DNA of 64,000 nucleotides. It comes from an uncultured Eubacteriales bacterium. Its GTDB lineage: Bacteria; Bacillota; Clostridia; Oscillospirales; Acutalibacteraceae. Positions 33,040 through 40,425 of the stretch are shown here, in pieces. Position numbers and translations under genes: made by a program. The stretch is taken from the NCBI GenBank assembly GCA_934692675.1, contig CAKUUD010000002.1, forward strand, positions 1-64,000, read 5' to 3'. Each line of letters opens with the position of its first letter. Position 1 is the stretch's first letter. The notes below the pieces were generated by a model, which ran no database searches, was not told where the DNA came from, and was given only the letters and a program-made list of their open reading frames with translations.

Positions 33040-33915
33040 TTATTTTTCAAATTTTGAAAATATTTTTTCGGTAGGAACGCCGGGAGGGCGTATAAATCTT
33101 TTTAAACCGAATAGACACTCTGGGTTTCTGGAAATTATATTAACTTTGCTTTCGCATAAAAACGTTGCTTTAAAACCTAAAGATTTTAAAATTTCTTCAG
33201 AGCAATCGCTTTTGGCTCCGTAGGGATAAAAAAATGCAGTTGGCGCAACCCCGGTGTTTTGTGAAATTAACTCTTGAGATTTACGGATATCTTCAGAGAG
33301 TTTTTGCTTATATTCTTCAACGGATTCATTCCGCTTTTTCGTACATCCTATTCGAGAATTTTTGTTCGAGTGCATATTATATGTATGATTTTGAATTTCC
33401 ACTAAACCTGATTTTGACATTTCAGATATTTTTTCCCAATTCGCATGAGAATAAGTCGGATTTTCGTCGTGAGCTTTTGTGTATCTTTCAGCTTCTTTTG
33501 CTATTGGCGAAAAAATAAATTTGGCTTCATATTTTTTTGCCAGAGGGAAGGCGTACAGATAATTATTAAATGCGCCGTCGTCAAAAGTAAGTAATATGGG
33601 CTTTTCGGGGAGCTCTTTTTTATTTTCGGTATAGTCTATGAGATCCTGCACGAGAATGGTTGTATATCCATGATTTTTTATATATTTTAAATCTTCTTCA
33701 AAAACACTTTGAGGAACTATAAATTTATTTGAATTCCCTGGATTTTTTAAAATCAAGTGATACATTAAAACAGGCAGTCTTTTTTCGCGGCTGCAATTCT
33801 CGGTCTCTTCGGCGTTTGATTTTATATTGGATATCACAAGTATAATTGCCAGTGTAGAAATAATTGCTGCCACCCAAAGAAAAATTTTTAATTTTGAATT
33901 TCTTTTCATATCCAC
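33040..33915 (-). CDS. Membrane-anchored polysaccharide deacetylase
   Basis: NodB-fold carbohydrate esterase of 291 residues. An N-terminal membrane segment (about residues 9-27) anchors an extracytoplasmic domain starting KRLPVLMYHLILK. The catalytic Asp pair is in PILLTFDDGAFNN and zinc histidines in EIQNHTYNMH. A conserved FFYPYGAKSDCSEEI follows. GTG 33915 suits AAAGGTG at 7-nt spacing. Likely targets are peptidoglycan or a wall glycan. It is first in a minus-strand series with the amidase-like gene (15-nt gap) and murD. Confidence 0.9.
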   Translation of the reverse strand: MDMKRNSKLKIFLWVAAIISTLAIILVISNIKSNAEETENCSREKRLPVLMYHLILKNPGNSNKFIVPQSVFEEDLKYIKNHGYTTILVQDLIDYTENKKELPEKPILLTFDDGAFNNYLYAFPLAKKYEAKFIFSPIAKEAERYTKAHDENPTYSHANWEKISEMSKSGLVEIQNHTYNMHSNKNSRIGCTKKRNESVEEYKQKLSEDIRKSQELISQNTGVAPTAFFYPYGAKSDCSEEILKSLGFKATFLCESKVNIISRNPECLFGLKRFIRPPGVPTEKIFSKFEK

Positions 33916-34197
33916 TTACAATCACCTTTAATAATTACTTTTTACAGTATATGTTTAAAAAAATCCTTATTATTACATCTAAGTGAATTCAAAGTTTTCT
34001 GCACAGCACTTTATTTGTTGCAAAAATATTAACCATGCTTAAAACATAGTGCGCAATTATAGGAAATGTAAGTGTTTAAAAAGGATATAATTTATGAATC
34101 TATTAGAAATTATTAAGAAATAGAATACCCAATAGAGAAGCATTTAAGTCTTATAAAATTTTTTGTTATTAAATGGGTTAAAACGGGTGAAAAATGG
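33916..34197. other. Intergenic region, no gene recognised
   Basis: Between the divergent deacetylase and ylxM. I see no RNA gene, terminator or convincing promoter here. A 10-codon frame with a ribosome-site-like AAAAAGG (ATG 34094) exists but has no supporting evidence. Confidence 0.4.
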
Positions 34198-34226
34198 TTG
34201 ACAAAAAAATATATTTAATGTACACT
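34198..34226 (+). promoter_or_regulatory. Promoter of the ylxM-ffh operon
   Basis: Consensus TTGACA (34198-34203), 17-nt spacer and TACACT (34221-34226). The -10 box is also the first arm of a palindrome, described next. Confidence 0.75.
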
Positions 34227-34262
34227 GTAAATACAGTGTAAAGCAATTGACTTTACAGTGTA
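34221..34262 (+). promoter_or_regulatory. Operator-like or attenuator-like repeats at the ylxM promoter
   Basis: TACACTGTA (34221-34229) is followed after 2 nt by its inverse TACAGTGTA (34232-34240). The inverse appears again at 34254-34262. The first arm extended to 11 nt (34221-34231) is the exact inverse of 34252-34262, so alternative pairings exist. The block spans the -10, the start-point region and the untranslated leader just before the ylxM ribosome site. Confidence 0.6.
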
Positions 34263-34280
34263 TGAAAAATAGGAGTGCCT

Positions 34281-34643
34281 ATGCTAAACAAAGATTTGAA
34301 CATTGCTATGTTGCTGGATATTTATGGAAAATTGTTAACACCTTCTCAACGAGAGTGCTTGGATTATTATTATAATCAGGATTTTTCACTTTCCGAAATA
34401 GCAGATAATGTTGGGAAAACGCGACAGGGAGTTTATGATTCCATAAAGCGTGCCGAAGCAATTTTGCGAGACGTTGATGAAAAATTGAATTTTTCTCAAA
34501 GAATAAAATTTCTTAGGGAGCATACTTTGAAGTTAAAAGAAATTTTAAAAAGTATAGCAAGTGATGGAAATTTGAAAGATACAGAAAAAAATAGATTAAA
34601 CGAATCTTTGAACATAGTAAATCAAATTTTATCGGATGAATAA
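34281..34643 (+). CDS. ylxM: YlxM-family SRP-operon DNA-binding protein
   Basis: Small helix-turn-helix protein of the YlxM/p13 family, 120 residues, always found beside ffh. A sigma-70 region 4-like motif covers LTPSQRECLDYYYNQDFSLS and EIADNVGKTRQGVYDSIKRA (about residues 20-60). I use ATG 34281, 6 nt after AGGA; the in-frame GTG 6 nt earlier is too close to that site. It probably binds SRP or regulates its operon. ffh follows 12 nt later. Confidence 0.92.
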   Translation: MLNKDLNIAMLLDIYGKLLTPSQRECLDYYYNQDFSLSEIADNVGKTRQGVYDSIKRAEAILRDVDEKLNFSQRIKFLREHTLKLKEILKSIASDGNLKDTEKNRLNESLNIVNQILSDE

Positions 34644-34655
34644 GTAGGTGATTTT

Positions 34656-35987
34656 TTGGCTTTTGAAAGTTTATCGGAAAAAATTTCAGCGGTATTTAAA
34701 AAACTTAAATCTAAGGGGAAACTGAGCGAAGCTGATGTTAAATCCTCTATGAGAGAAGTAAGAATGGCGCTGTTGGAAGCGGACGTAAATTATAAAGTTG
34801 CTAAAAATTTTACAGATAACATTATTGAAAGAGCTATCGGAGAAAAAGTAATGGAAAGTCTAACTCCGGCTCAGATGGTAATAAAAATTGTAAACGAAGA
34901 ATTGACGTCGCTTATGGGTTCCGATCAAACAAGACTGAATATTTCTTCGAAATCTCCTACCGTTATAATGTTATGCGGTTTGCAAGGTTCCGGTAAAACC
35001 ACACACGCTGCAAAACTTGCGCTTATGATGAAAAAGCAAGGAAGAAGGCCACTTCTGGTCGCTTGTGATGTTTACAGACCTGCTGCAATAAAACAGCTTG
35101 AAATTTTAGGTTCACAAGTAGGAGTTCATGTTTTTGAAATGGGCACGGAATCTCCTGTTAAAATATCTCAGTCAGCCATTTCGTACGCCAAAGACCATGG
35201 CTGCGATATTGTTATTCTGGATACTGCGGGTAGATTACATATTGATGAGGAACTGATGAACGAGCTAAAAAATATAAAATCAGCTGTAAATCCTCAGGAA
35301 ATATTGCTTGTGGTGGATGCAATGACCGGCCAAGATGCCGTTAATGTTGCAAGTTCTTTTGATAATCTCCTTGATATTACCGGGGTTATATTGACCAAGT
35401 TAGATGGAGACACCCGCGGCGGTGCTGCGTTATCGGTAAAAGCTATAACCGGAAAGCCTATAAAATTTATAGGAACCGGCGAAAAAATGGCAAATTTGGA
35501 GGAGTTCCATCCAGATAGAATGGCTTCTCGTATTTTAGGCATGGGAGATGTTTTAACTCTAATTGAAGATGCCGAAGCGAACTTTGATAAAGCTCAGGCC
35601 GAAAGAATGGCTCAAAAACTGGAAAAAAACACGTTTGATTTAGAAGATTTAAAAGACCAGATGATGCAAGTTAAAAAAATGGGTCCTTTGAAATCTATAC
35701 TTTCCAAGCTTCCTGGCGTAGAAAAACAATTGAATGGGATAGAAATAGATGACAGGATAATCGATAGGATGTGCGCTATAATATTATCGATGACTCCTTC
35801 GGAAAGAAAAAAACCATCTATTATAAATCCACAAAGAAAGAAAAGAATTGCAGCTGGCAGCGGATTGAAGGTAGAGGATGTAAACAAACTTCTTAAGCAG
35901 TTTGAGCAAATGCAAAAGGTAATGAAAAAATTTGGTGGAAAAAATAAAAAGAAATTTTCAAAATTCAGATTTCCAAAGTTTTTTTAA
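34656..35987 (+). CDS. ffh: Signal recognition particle GTPase
   Basis: SRP54 homologue for co-translational targeting, 443 residues. N domain (residues 1-90), then the G domain with GLQGSGKTTHAAKLA, DTAGRLHIDEEL, TKLDGDTRGGAALS and GTGEKMANLEEFHPDR. The Met-rich M domain contains ERKKPSIINPQRKKRIAAGS, the RNA-binding helix-turn-helix. The tail is short, ending in basic FGGKNKKKFSKFRFPKFF, without the longer Gly-Met extension many homologues have. TTG 34656 is the start, preceded by GTAGGTGA. Confidence 0.97.
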   Translation: MAFESLSEKISAVFKKLKSKGKLSEADVKSSMREVRMALLEADVNYKVAKNFTDNIIERAIGEKVMESLTPAQMVIKIVNEELTSLMGSDQTRLNISSKSPTVIMLCGLQGSGKTTHAAKLALMMKKQGRRPLLVACDVYRPAAIKQLEILGSQVGVHVFEMGTESPVKISQSAISYAKDHGCDIVILDTAGRLHIDEELMNELKNIKSAVNPQEILLVVDAMTGQDAVNVASSFDNLLDITGVILTKLDGDTRGGAALSVKAITGKPIKFIGTGEKMANLEEFHPDRMASRILGMGDVLTLIEDAEANFDKAQAERMAQKLEKNTFDLEDLKDQMMQVKKMGPLKSILSKLPGVEKQLNGIEIDDRIIDRMCAIILSMTPSERKKPSIINPQRKKRIAAGSGLKVEDVNKLLKQFEQMQKVMKKFGGKNKKKFSKFRFPKFF

Positions 35988-36050
35988 TAGCGTGAAAGCG
36001 TTATTTTAAATATAAAAATTATAATTTATTATTATGGAGGAATGTTAACA

Positions 36051-36296
36051 ATGGCAGTTAAAATCAGACTTAGAAGAATGGGAGCTCATAAAAAACCTTT
36101 TTACAGAGTAGTAGTTGCAGATTCTCGTTCTCCTCGTGACGGAAAATGTATCGAAGAAATCGGATTTTTTAATCCTATGGTAGAGCCTGCTGAAATTAAA
36201 CTTGACATGGAAAAAGTAGAAAAATGGGTCGCAAATGGTGCTCAACCTACAGATAGAGTAAAAAGTATTATTAAAGAATTTAAAGAAGCAAAATAG
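36051..36296 (+). CDS. rpsP: 30S ribosomal protein S16
   Basis: Ribosomal protein S16, 81 residues, starting MAVKIRLRRMGAHKKPFYRV and containing VVADSRSPRDGKCIEEIGFF. ATG 36051 is 10 nt from TGGAGG; the in-frame ATG at 36042 is only 1 nt away and cannot be used. It lies in the ffh-rpsP-khpA-rimM-trmD order usual in Firmicutes. Confidence 0.98.
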   Translation: MAVKIRLRRMGAHKKPFYRVVVADSRSPRDGKCIEEIGFFNPMVEPAEIKLDMEKVEKWVANGAQPTDRVKSIIKEFKEAK

Positions 36297-36332
36297 CAGA
36301 AATAATAATTTTTTAAAGGAGAGGAAAATTTA

Positions 36333-36578
36333 ATGGAGGACAATATAGAGAATCTGTTAAACATACTCGTTAAAAGCCTTATTCTAAAGCCCGAATCTTT
36401 GAGAATTGAAAAAGATGAACCTGCCACTGATGGCTTGGTAATGTATAGAGTGATTGTTGATGAAAGTGATATGGGCAGAGTTATAGGAAGACGCGGACGA
36501 ATTGCTGCTCAAATCCGAAATATTGTTAGGGCTGCGGCTTTAAAAAATAATATGAAAATTGCTGTGGAAATAGGTTAA
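36333..36578 (+). CDS. khpA: KH-domain RNA-binding protein KhpA
   Basis: Small KH-domain protein (YlqC), 81 residues, with the GxxG loop in DMGRVIGRRGRIAAQIRNIV. It binds RNA, typically with KhpB/Jag, and influences cell division and envelope growth in other Firmicutes. AAAGGAGAGG precedes the start. The position between rpsP and rimM is conserved. Confidence 0.96.
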   Translation: MEDNIENLLNILVKSLILKPESLRIEKDEPATDGLVMYRVIVDESDMGRVIGRRGRIAAQIRNIVRAAALKNNMKIAVEIG

Positions 36579-36591
36579 ATTAATAATCTTA

Positions 36592-36623
36592 AATGGCGCT
36601 TGGACAGTTAATCCGGGCGCATT
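36592..36623 (+). terminator. Hairpin between khpA and rimM
   Basis: Twelve-pair stem with one bulged G (36592-36604 with 36612-36623), 7-nt loop, followed by AATTTTCTTTATT. The weak T-run suggests partial termination or an RNA-processing site inside the operon. Confidence 0.5.
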
Positions 36624-36656
36624 AATTTTCTTTATTATCGTAATTGAGGAGGCAAA

Positions 36657-37172
36657 ATGGCAAAAAAAAATTATTTTTGTATTGGTAAAATAGTAGGTAC
36701 CAGAGGGCTAAGAGGTGAGCTGAAAGTTGAGCCTTATACGGATTTTCCTGAAGACTTTTATGAAATAAAAAATATTTTTTTAGATATAGAATCCGAGCCT
36801 TTAGATATTAAAAATATAAGGGTTCATAAATCTCAGGTTTTGATTTCTCTCGCGGGTGTTCAAAATCGTACGCAGGCGGAATTTATGCGCGGGAAACTCT
36901 TGTATGCTTTCAAAAAAGATATACCGCTGGAAGAAGACAGATTTTTTATAGAAGAACTAAAAGGCTGTTTCGTTGAAGATATGAATAACAACAAAATTTA
37001 CGGTACGGTAAAAGATATATTTAATACCGGCGCAAATGATATTTACACGATTGTTAACGAGAAAGGCAAAGAGTATCTTCTCCCCATCATAGAAGGAACT
37101 ATTAAAGAGATAAATTTAGAGGATAATAAAATAATTATTAATCCTATTAAGGGTGTTTTTGATGAAGATTGA
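36657..37172 (+). CDS. rimM: 16S rRNA processing protein RimM
   Basis: Ribosome maturation factor for the 30S head, 171 residues. The N-terminal barrel has CIGKIVGTRGLRGELKVEPY, and the C-terminal PRC-barrel has YGTVKDIFNTGANDIYTIVN and YLLPIIEGTIKEINLEDNKI. A GAGGAGG ribosome site precedes it. The last 11 nt overlap trmD, implying coupling. Confidence 0.96.
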   Translation: MAKKNYFCIGKIVGTRGLRGELKVEPYTDFPEDFYEIKNIFLDIESEPLDIKNIRVHKSQVLISLAGVQNRTQAEFMRGKLLYAFKKDIPLEEDRFFIEELKGCFVEDMNNNKIYGTVKDIFNTGANDIYTIVNEKGKEYLLPIIEGTIKEINLEDNKIIINPIKGVFDED

Positions 37173-37866
37173 CATAATGACCCTTTTTCCTGAGATGTGT
37201 GAGGCTTTTCTGTCCGAAAGTATAATTGGTAGGGCTCGAAAAAAAGGCATATTGGATATTAAGTGTCATCAAATACGAGATTTTGCATATGATAAACATA
37301 AAAGAGTGGATGATACGCCATATGGCGGCGGAAAGGGAATGGTTATGAAGCCTGAACCGATTTATAGGTGCTTTGAAAGTATATGTGATATTCGTGGCAA
37401 GCGCCCTCTTGTTGTGTATATGACTCCAAAAGGCGAAGTCTTTAATCAAGAAAAAGTAAAAGAATTCAGTGCGGTAGAAAATATAGCCATTTTGTGCGGA
37501 CATTATGAAGGTGTAGATCAGCGTGTAATAGATGAAATTGTGGATAGACAAATTTCGATAGGAGATTATGTTCTTACAGGCGGAGAAATACCTGCGGTTG
37601 CTTTTACGGACGCTGTATGTAGGATGGTGCCCGGAGTTTTGTCCGATGCCGTGTGTTTCGAGGAGGAAAGCCATTTTAATGGTCTTTTGGAACATCCTCA
37701 GTATACCAAGCCTTATATCTGGAAAGATAAAGAAGTCCCTGAAGTGCTTATTTCCGGCCATCATGCCAATATCGAAAAATGGAAAAAAGAAAAATCAATT
37801 TCAGAAACTCAAAAGTATAGACCTGATTTATTTAAGAGTTATTTGGAAAGTAAAAATTCAAATTAA
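37162..37866 (+). CDS. trmD: tRNA (guanosine-37-N1)-methyltransferase
   Basis: Trefoil-knot (SPOUT) methyltransferase modifying G37, 234 residues from ATG 37162 (MKIDIMTLFPEM). The start lies inside rimM after AAGGG; an in-frame GTG 9 nt earlier would overlap that site. The SAM-binding knot is ISIGDYVLTGGEIPAVAFTD, with LVVYMTPKGEVFNQ and ILCGHYEGVDQRVID upstream. The usual next gene, rplS, is not present downstream. Confidence 0.98.
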   Translation: MKIDIMTLFPEMCEAFLSESIIGRARKKGILDIKCHQIRDFAYDKHKRVDDTPYGGGKGMVMKPEPIYRCFESICDIRGKRPLVVYMTPKGEVFNQEKVKEFSAVENIAILCGHYEGVDQRVIDEIVDRQISIGDYVLTGGEIPAVAFTDAVCRMVPGVLSDAVCFEEESHFNGLLEHPQYTKPYIWKDKEVPEVLISGHHANIEKWKKEKSISETQKYRPDLFKSYLESKNSN

Positions 37867-37970
37867 TATTCACATTTAATAAAAAATAATTATATTTTTG
37901 ACATATCTCACAATAGGTATGATTTAAAAATTAAAAGCGTAGGTAACTAAGCCAAAAAAGTCATTTTTTA

Positions 37971-37998
37971 TTGACTAATCTTATAGTTGTGATATAAT
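37971..37998 (+). promoter_or_regulatory. Promoter of the HPr-like gene
   Basis: TTGACT (37971-37976), 16-nt spacer, TATAAT (37993-37998) with an extended TGA before the -10. It gives a leader of about 75 nt. Confidence 0.75.
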
Positions 37999-38081
37999 AT
38001 ATTATTGTAAAGATGTATTGCGGAAGTTAAAAAAATATATTTTTAATGTTTTTATATAGATAGAGTAGGGGAGAGAATATT

Positions 38082-38360
38082 ATGTACGTAAAAGAAGTAG
38101 TAGTTCAAAATCAAGTGGGACTTTGTGCTAGACCGGCTACTTATTTTATTCAAAAAGCAAATGAGTTTAAGTCCACAGTTTGGGTTGAAAAGGAAGAAAG
38201 AAGAGTGAATGCCAAGAGCTTACTTGGAGTTTTGTCACTTGGAATTATTGGCGGTACTAAAATTAGAATTATTGCTGATGGAACAGACGAACAAGAAGCT
38301 GTAGAACAAATTGTTAAGTTAGTTGAATCTGGATTTTCTGCGTCTGCAAGCTCAAATTAA
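38082..38360 (+). CDS. HPr-like protein with Cys in place of the phosphorylated His
   Basis: HPr fold of 92 residues, aligned over its full length with phosphocarrier HPr. The active-site loop reads GLCARPA, so residue 15, normally the His that accepts phosphate from PEP-protein phosphotransferase, is Cys (TGT). The regulatory Ser46 region (NAKSLLGVLSLGI) is intact. The protein therefore cannot act in the normal PTS relay but could still be seryl-phosphorylated, like Crh of Bacillus, which has Gln at this position. It is monocistronic, between its own promoter and a strong terminator. No PTS gene is nearby. GGGGAGAGAATATT precedes the start. Confidence 0.92.
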   Translation: MYVKEVVVQNQVGLCARPATYFIQKANEFKSTVWVEKEERRVNAKSLLGVLSLGIIGGTKIRIIADGTDEQEAVEQIVKLVESGFSASASSN

Positions 38361-38382
38361 TTTTAACTTATGTAATTATTTA

Positions 38383-38414
38383 ATCACCCATATATCGTTT
38401 GATATATGGGTGAT
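38383..38414. terminator. Bidirectional terminator between the HPr-like and ART-like genes
   Basis: Fourteen-base-pair perfect stem (38383-38396 with 38401-38414) and a GTTT loop, followed by TTTTTTATT on the plus strand. Confidence 0.92.
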
Positions 38415-38421
38415 TTTTTTA

Positions 38422-40263
38422 TTATATTGCTTCAACTTCTATTCCAAGTTCGTTAGAGGCTTTATCGTATTTTGCTCCTATTAATTTTAATTTTTGTCCA
38501 GGAGCCAGAATAACTTCTTTTTGGACACTATCAGTAGCGGTACGAATTTTTGCATTAGTTAATTTTATTTCTATACGTATGTTTCCAAATTTTTTAATCC
38601 TTTTGTATTGCGAATCGGTAGTTGTGCTTAAGAATCCTTTATCACGTATGATTTTACCCTTGTTATCGTTTATTAGTTTTTCAACGTCCGTATAATAATT
38701 ATCTGTAACGAAACAACGATAAGAATCATGAGAATACTTATTTTTTTTACCTTTATCTTTTACAAAATATTTAGTATCCCAATTTTTCCCTTCTACAATT
38801 CCAGCTTCGTAAAGTAAATTCGAGATCGCTTTGGGCCAAGTTTTTCTGTATACTTTTATATCTTTGTCGTTCTTTTTGAAGGATCTTGATAAAATTATTA
38901 TATCACTTAAAATTTCTTTACTATTATTATATTTCGGATTATTAGGATCTCTTAAAAATCCATTATATTTCAAGTGTTTTTTATCGTAGTGCCCCGGTTT
39001 GCCGGTATATTTTTTCAAAATTTCATCAGAAGTTTTCTTAGAAAATTTTTGACATAATTTTTTTCGCGCTCTTTCAGAATTTATAAACTTAGAAAATTTA
39101 CAATGTTTTATGTCTTCTAAGGAAAGTGCTTCTAATGGCCTGAAATCTTCTTTGCCGTTTACTTGAGGAATATCTGATGTAAATTTAGAATTAGACGATT
39201 GAGAAGTTGAATTTGTACAAGTGGAAATTTCTGTTGTAAACTCAATCTCATAGTCTTCACCCCCACTTTCTGTTCGCACGAGTTTCCAGTTTGCCTCGCT
39301 GGAATTGGTAGCAGGAACGTCGGAAGGCGTTGTAGATTCTAAATCGATTTGCTCAGAAGTTTTAGGTGGATTGGTTTCCTCTGACGTTTGCGGAGTAGGT
39401 GTCGCTGAAGATTCAGATGAAGTACAAGGTGTCGTAGATTCTAAATCGATTTGTTCAGAAGTTTTAGGTGGATTGGTTTCCTCTGACGTTTGCGGAGTAG
39501 GCGTTTCTGAAGATTCAGATGAAGTGCAAGGCGTTGTAGATTCTAAATCGATTTGTTCAGAAGTTTTAGGTGGATTGGTTTCCTCTGACGTTTGCGGAGT
39601 AGGCGTTTCTGAAGATTCAGACGAAGTGCAAGGTGTCGTAGATTCTAAATCGATTGGCTCAGAAGTTTTAGGTGAGTTGGTTTCTTCTGAGGATTTAGGT
39701 ATAGAAATTTTTTGATTTCCAATATAGGGAGGAAATAATTTTTCTACATCCATATGTTGAGCGGGCACGGGCTCTCCGCACAAACTAATAGGTATGGGTG
39801 TATAAGTTAGAGTTTGGCTTGTCCCAGTATCTATGATTTGTGGTATGTGACACCAAATTGGCTCGTTAGAAAAGGTAGGTGGGACAGGAGGAATGTAAGC
39901 GAGAATTTTTTTAGGGGGCAATTCTCTGTATCCATTACAAATTACACCACCCATAGAAGAAGGAATTGGTTTGCCGATCAAATGGATTATTTGAGTAGAG
40001 GTAATCAGGGAATTATGAGGACTTCTTTGTGGAACAATAGCATATACATCCCCGTTCGGTTGTTCATCCAAGTGAACAATTATAGGTTTCCATCCTAGTT
40101 TTTCCAGTGGAAACGTGTGCTTATACATTGATGGTATGGCAAATTGAATTTTTGTGGGGTTGAGTTTTTCGGGGTTTACAGCATTTGTATTCAAAAAACC
40201 TGCTGATGATAAGAGCCCCAGTGAAACTAACCCACAGAGTGAGATTTTTTTGATAGGTTTCAT
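38422..40263 (-). CDS. Secreted repeat-bearing putative ADP-ribosyltransferase
   Basis: The 613-residue protein has an N-terminal signal peptide (MKPIKKISLCGLVSLGLLSS with Ala-rich end). A Pro-rich region (about 30-190) follows, then 34-residue Ser/Thr/Pro repeats (192-313), a charged helical linker and a C-terminal domain (about 465-613). That domain shows the order of ADP-ribosyltransferase exoenzymes (ART; VIP2/C3/iota group). Arg473 is in KVYRKT, the STT motif is in GFLSTTTD (546-548), and Q581-K-E583 is in VQKEVILAPG. The QxE form, rather than ExE, is the one C3-type enzymes use to modify asparagine. The family call is from motifs only. AAAAGGAGTT precedes ATG 40263. No immunity or chaperone gene adjoins it. 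A secreted effector acting on a eukaryotic or bacterial target is my inference. Confidence 0.8.
   Translation of the reverse strand: MKPIKKISLCGLVSLGLLSSAGFLNTNAVNPEKLNPTKIQFAIPSMYKHTFPLEKLGWKPIIVHLDEQPNGDVYAIVPQRSPHNSLITSTQIIHLIGKPIPSSMGGVICNGYRELPPKKILAYIPPVPPTFSNEPIWCHIPQIIDTGTSQTLTYTPIPISLCGEPVPAQHMDVEKLFPPYIGNQKISIPKSSEETNSPKTSEPIDLESTTPCTSSESSETPTPQTSEETNPPKTSEQIDLESTTPCTSSESSETPTPQTSEETNPPKTSEQIDLESTTPCTSSESSATPTPQTSEETNPPKTSEQIDLESTTPSDVPATNSSEANWKLVRTESGGEDYEIEFTTEISTCTNSTSQSSNSKFTSDIPQVNGKEDFRPLEALSLEDIKHCKFSKFINSERARKKLCQKFSKKTSDEILKKYTGKPGHYDKKHLKYNGFLRDPNNPKYNNSKEILSDIIILSRSFKKNDKDIKVYRKTWPKAISNLLYEAGIVEGKNWDTKYFVKDKGKKNKYSHDSYRCFVTDNYYTDVEKLINDNKGKIIRDKGFLSTTTDSQYKRIKKFGNIRIEIKLTNAKIRTATDSVQKEVILAPGQKLKLIGAKYDKASNELGIEVEAI
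39325..39690. repeat. Tandem 102-bp coding repeats in the ART-like gene
   Basis: Three complete 34-codon units plus a 20-codon partial unit. The unit begins SEETNPPKTSEQIDLESTTP and continues CTSSESSETPTPQT. Units are almost identical at the DNA level (third-position differences such as GTC/GTT), so the array is recent and prone to expansion. Encoded residues are 192-313. Confidence 0.93.
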
Positions 40264-40295
40264 TTATTTAACTCCTTTTATTAATTTGTATTTTG

Positions 40296-40324
40296 ATTTT
40301 AACATAATTATAAAATTATTGCAA
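40296..40324 (-). promoter_or_regulatory. Promoter of the ART-like gene
   Basis: On the minus strand TTGCAA (40319-40324), 17-nt spacer, TAAAAT (40296-40301), about 30 nt before the start codon. Confidence 0.6.
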
Positions 40325-40396
40325 TACTTTTTTAAAAATTATTAATTAAAGGAGAAAAATTATTTGTCATATTTTATATAATTTTTAAATAAAAAA

Positions 40397-40418
40397 ACTC
40401 TTGCCTTTCAGCAAGAGT
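40397..40418 (-). terminator. Terminator after the beta-helix gene
   Basis: Eight-base-pair stem ACTCTTGC/GCAAGAGT (40397-40404, 40411-40418). On the minus strand it is followed by seven T residues. Confidence 0.85.
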
Positions 40419-40425
40419 CAAAATC

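Noticed and set aside
34094..34123. Ten-codon frame with AAAAAGG upstream, between the deacetylase and ylxM
   Set aside because: Too short to judge, no promoter with a matching -35, no neighbour that needs a leader peptide.
39305..39715. 136-codon open frame on the plus strand opposite the effector repeats
   Set aside because: The frame is kept open by the 102-bp repeats themselves; the minus-strand reading has signal peptide, SD and a plausible domain.
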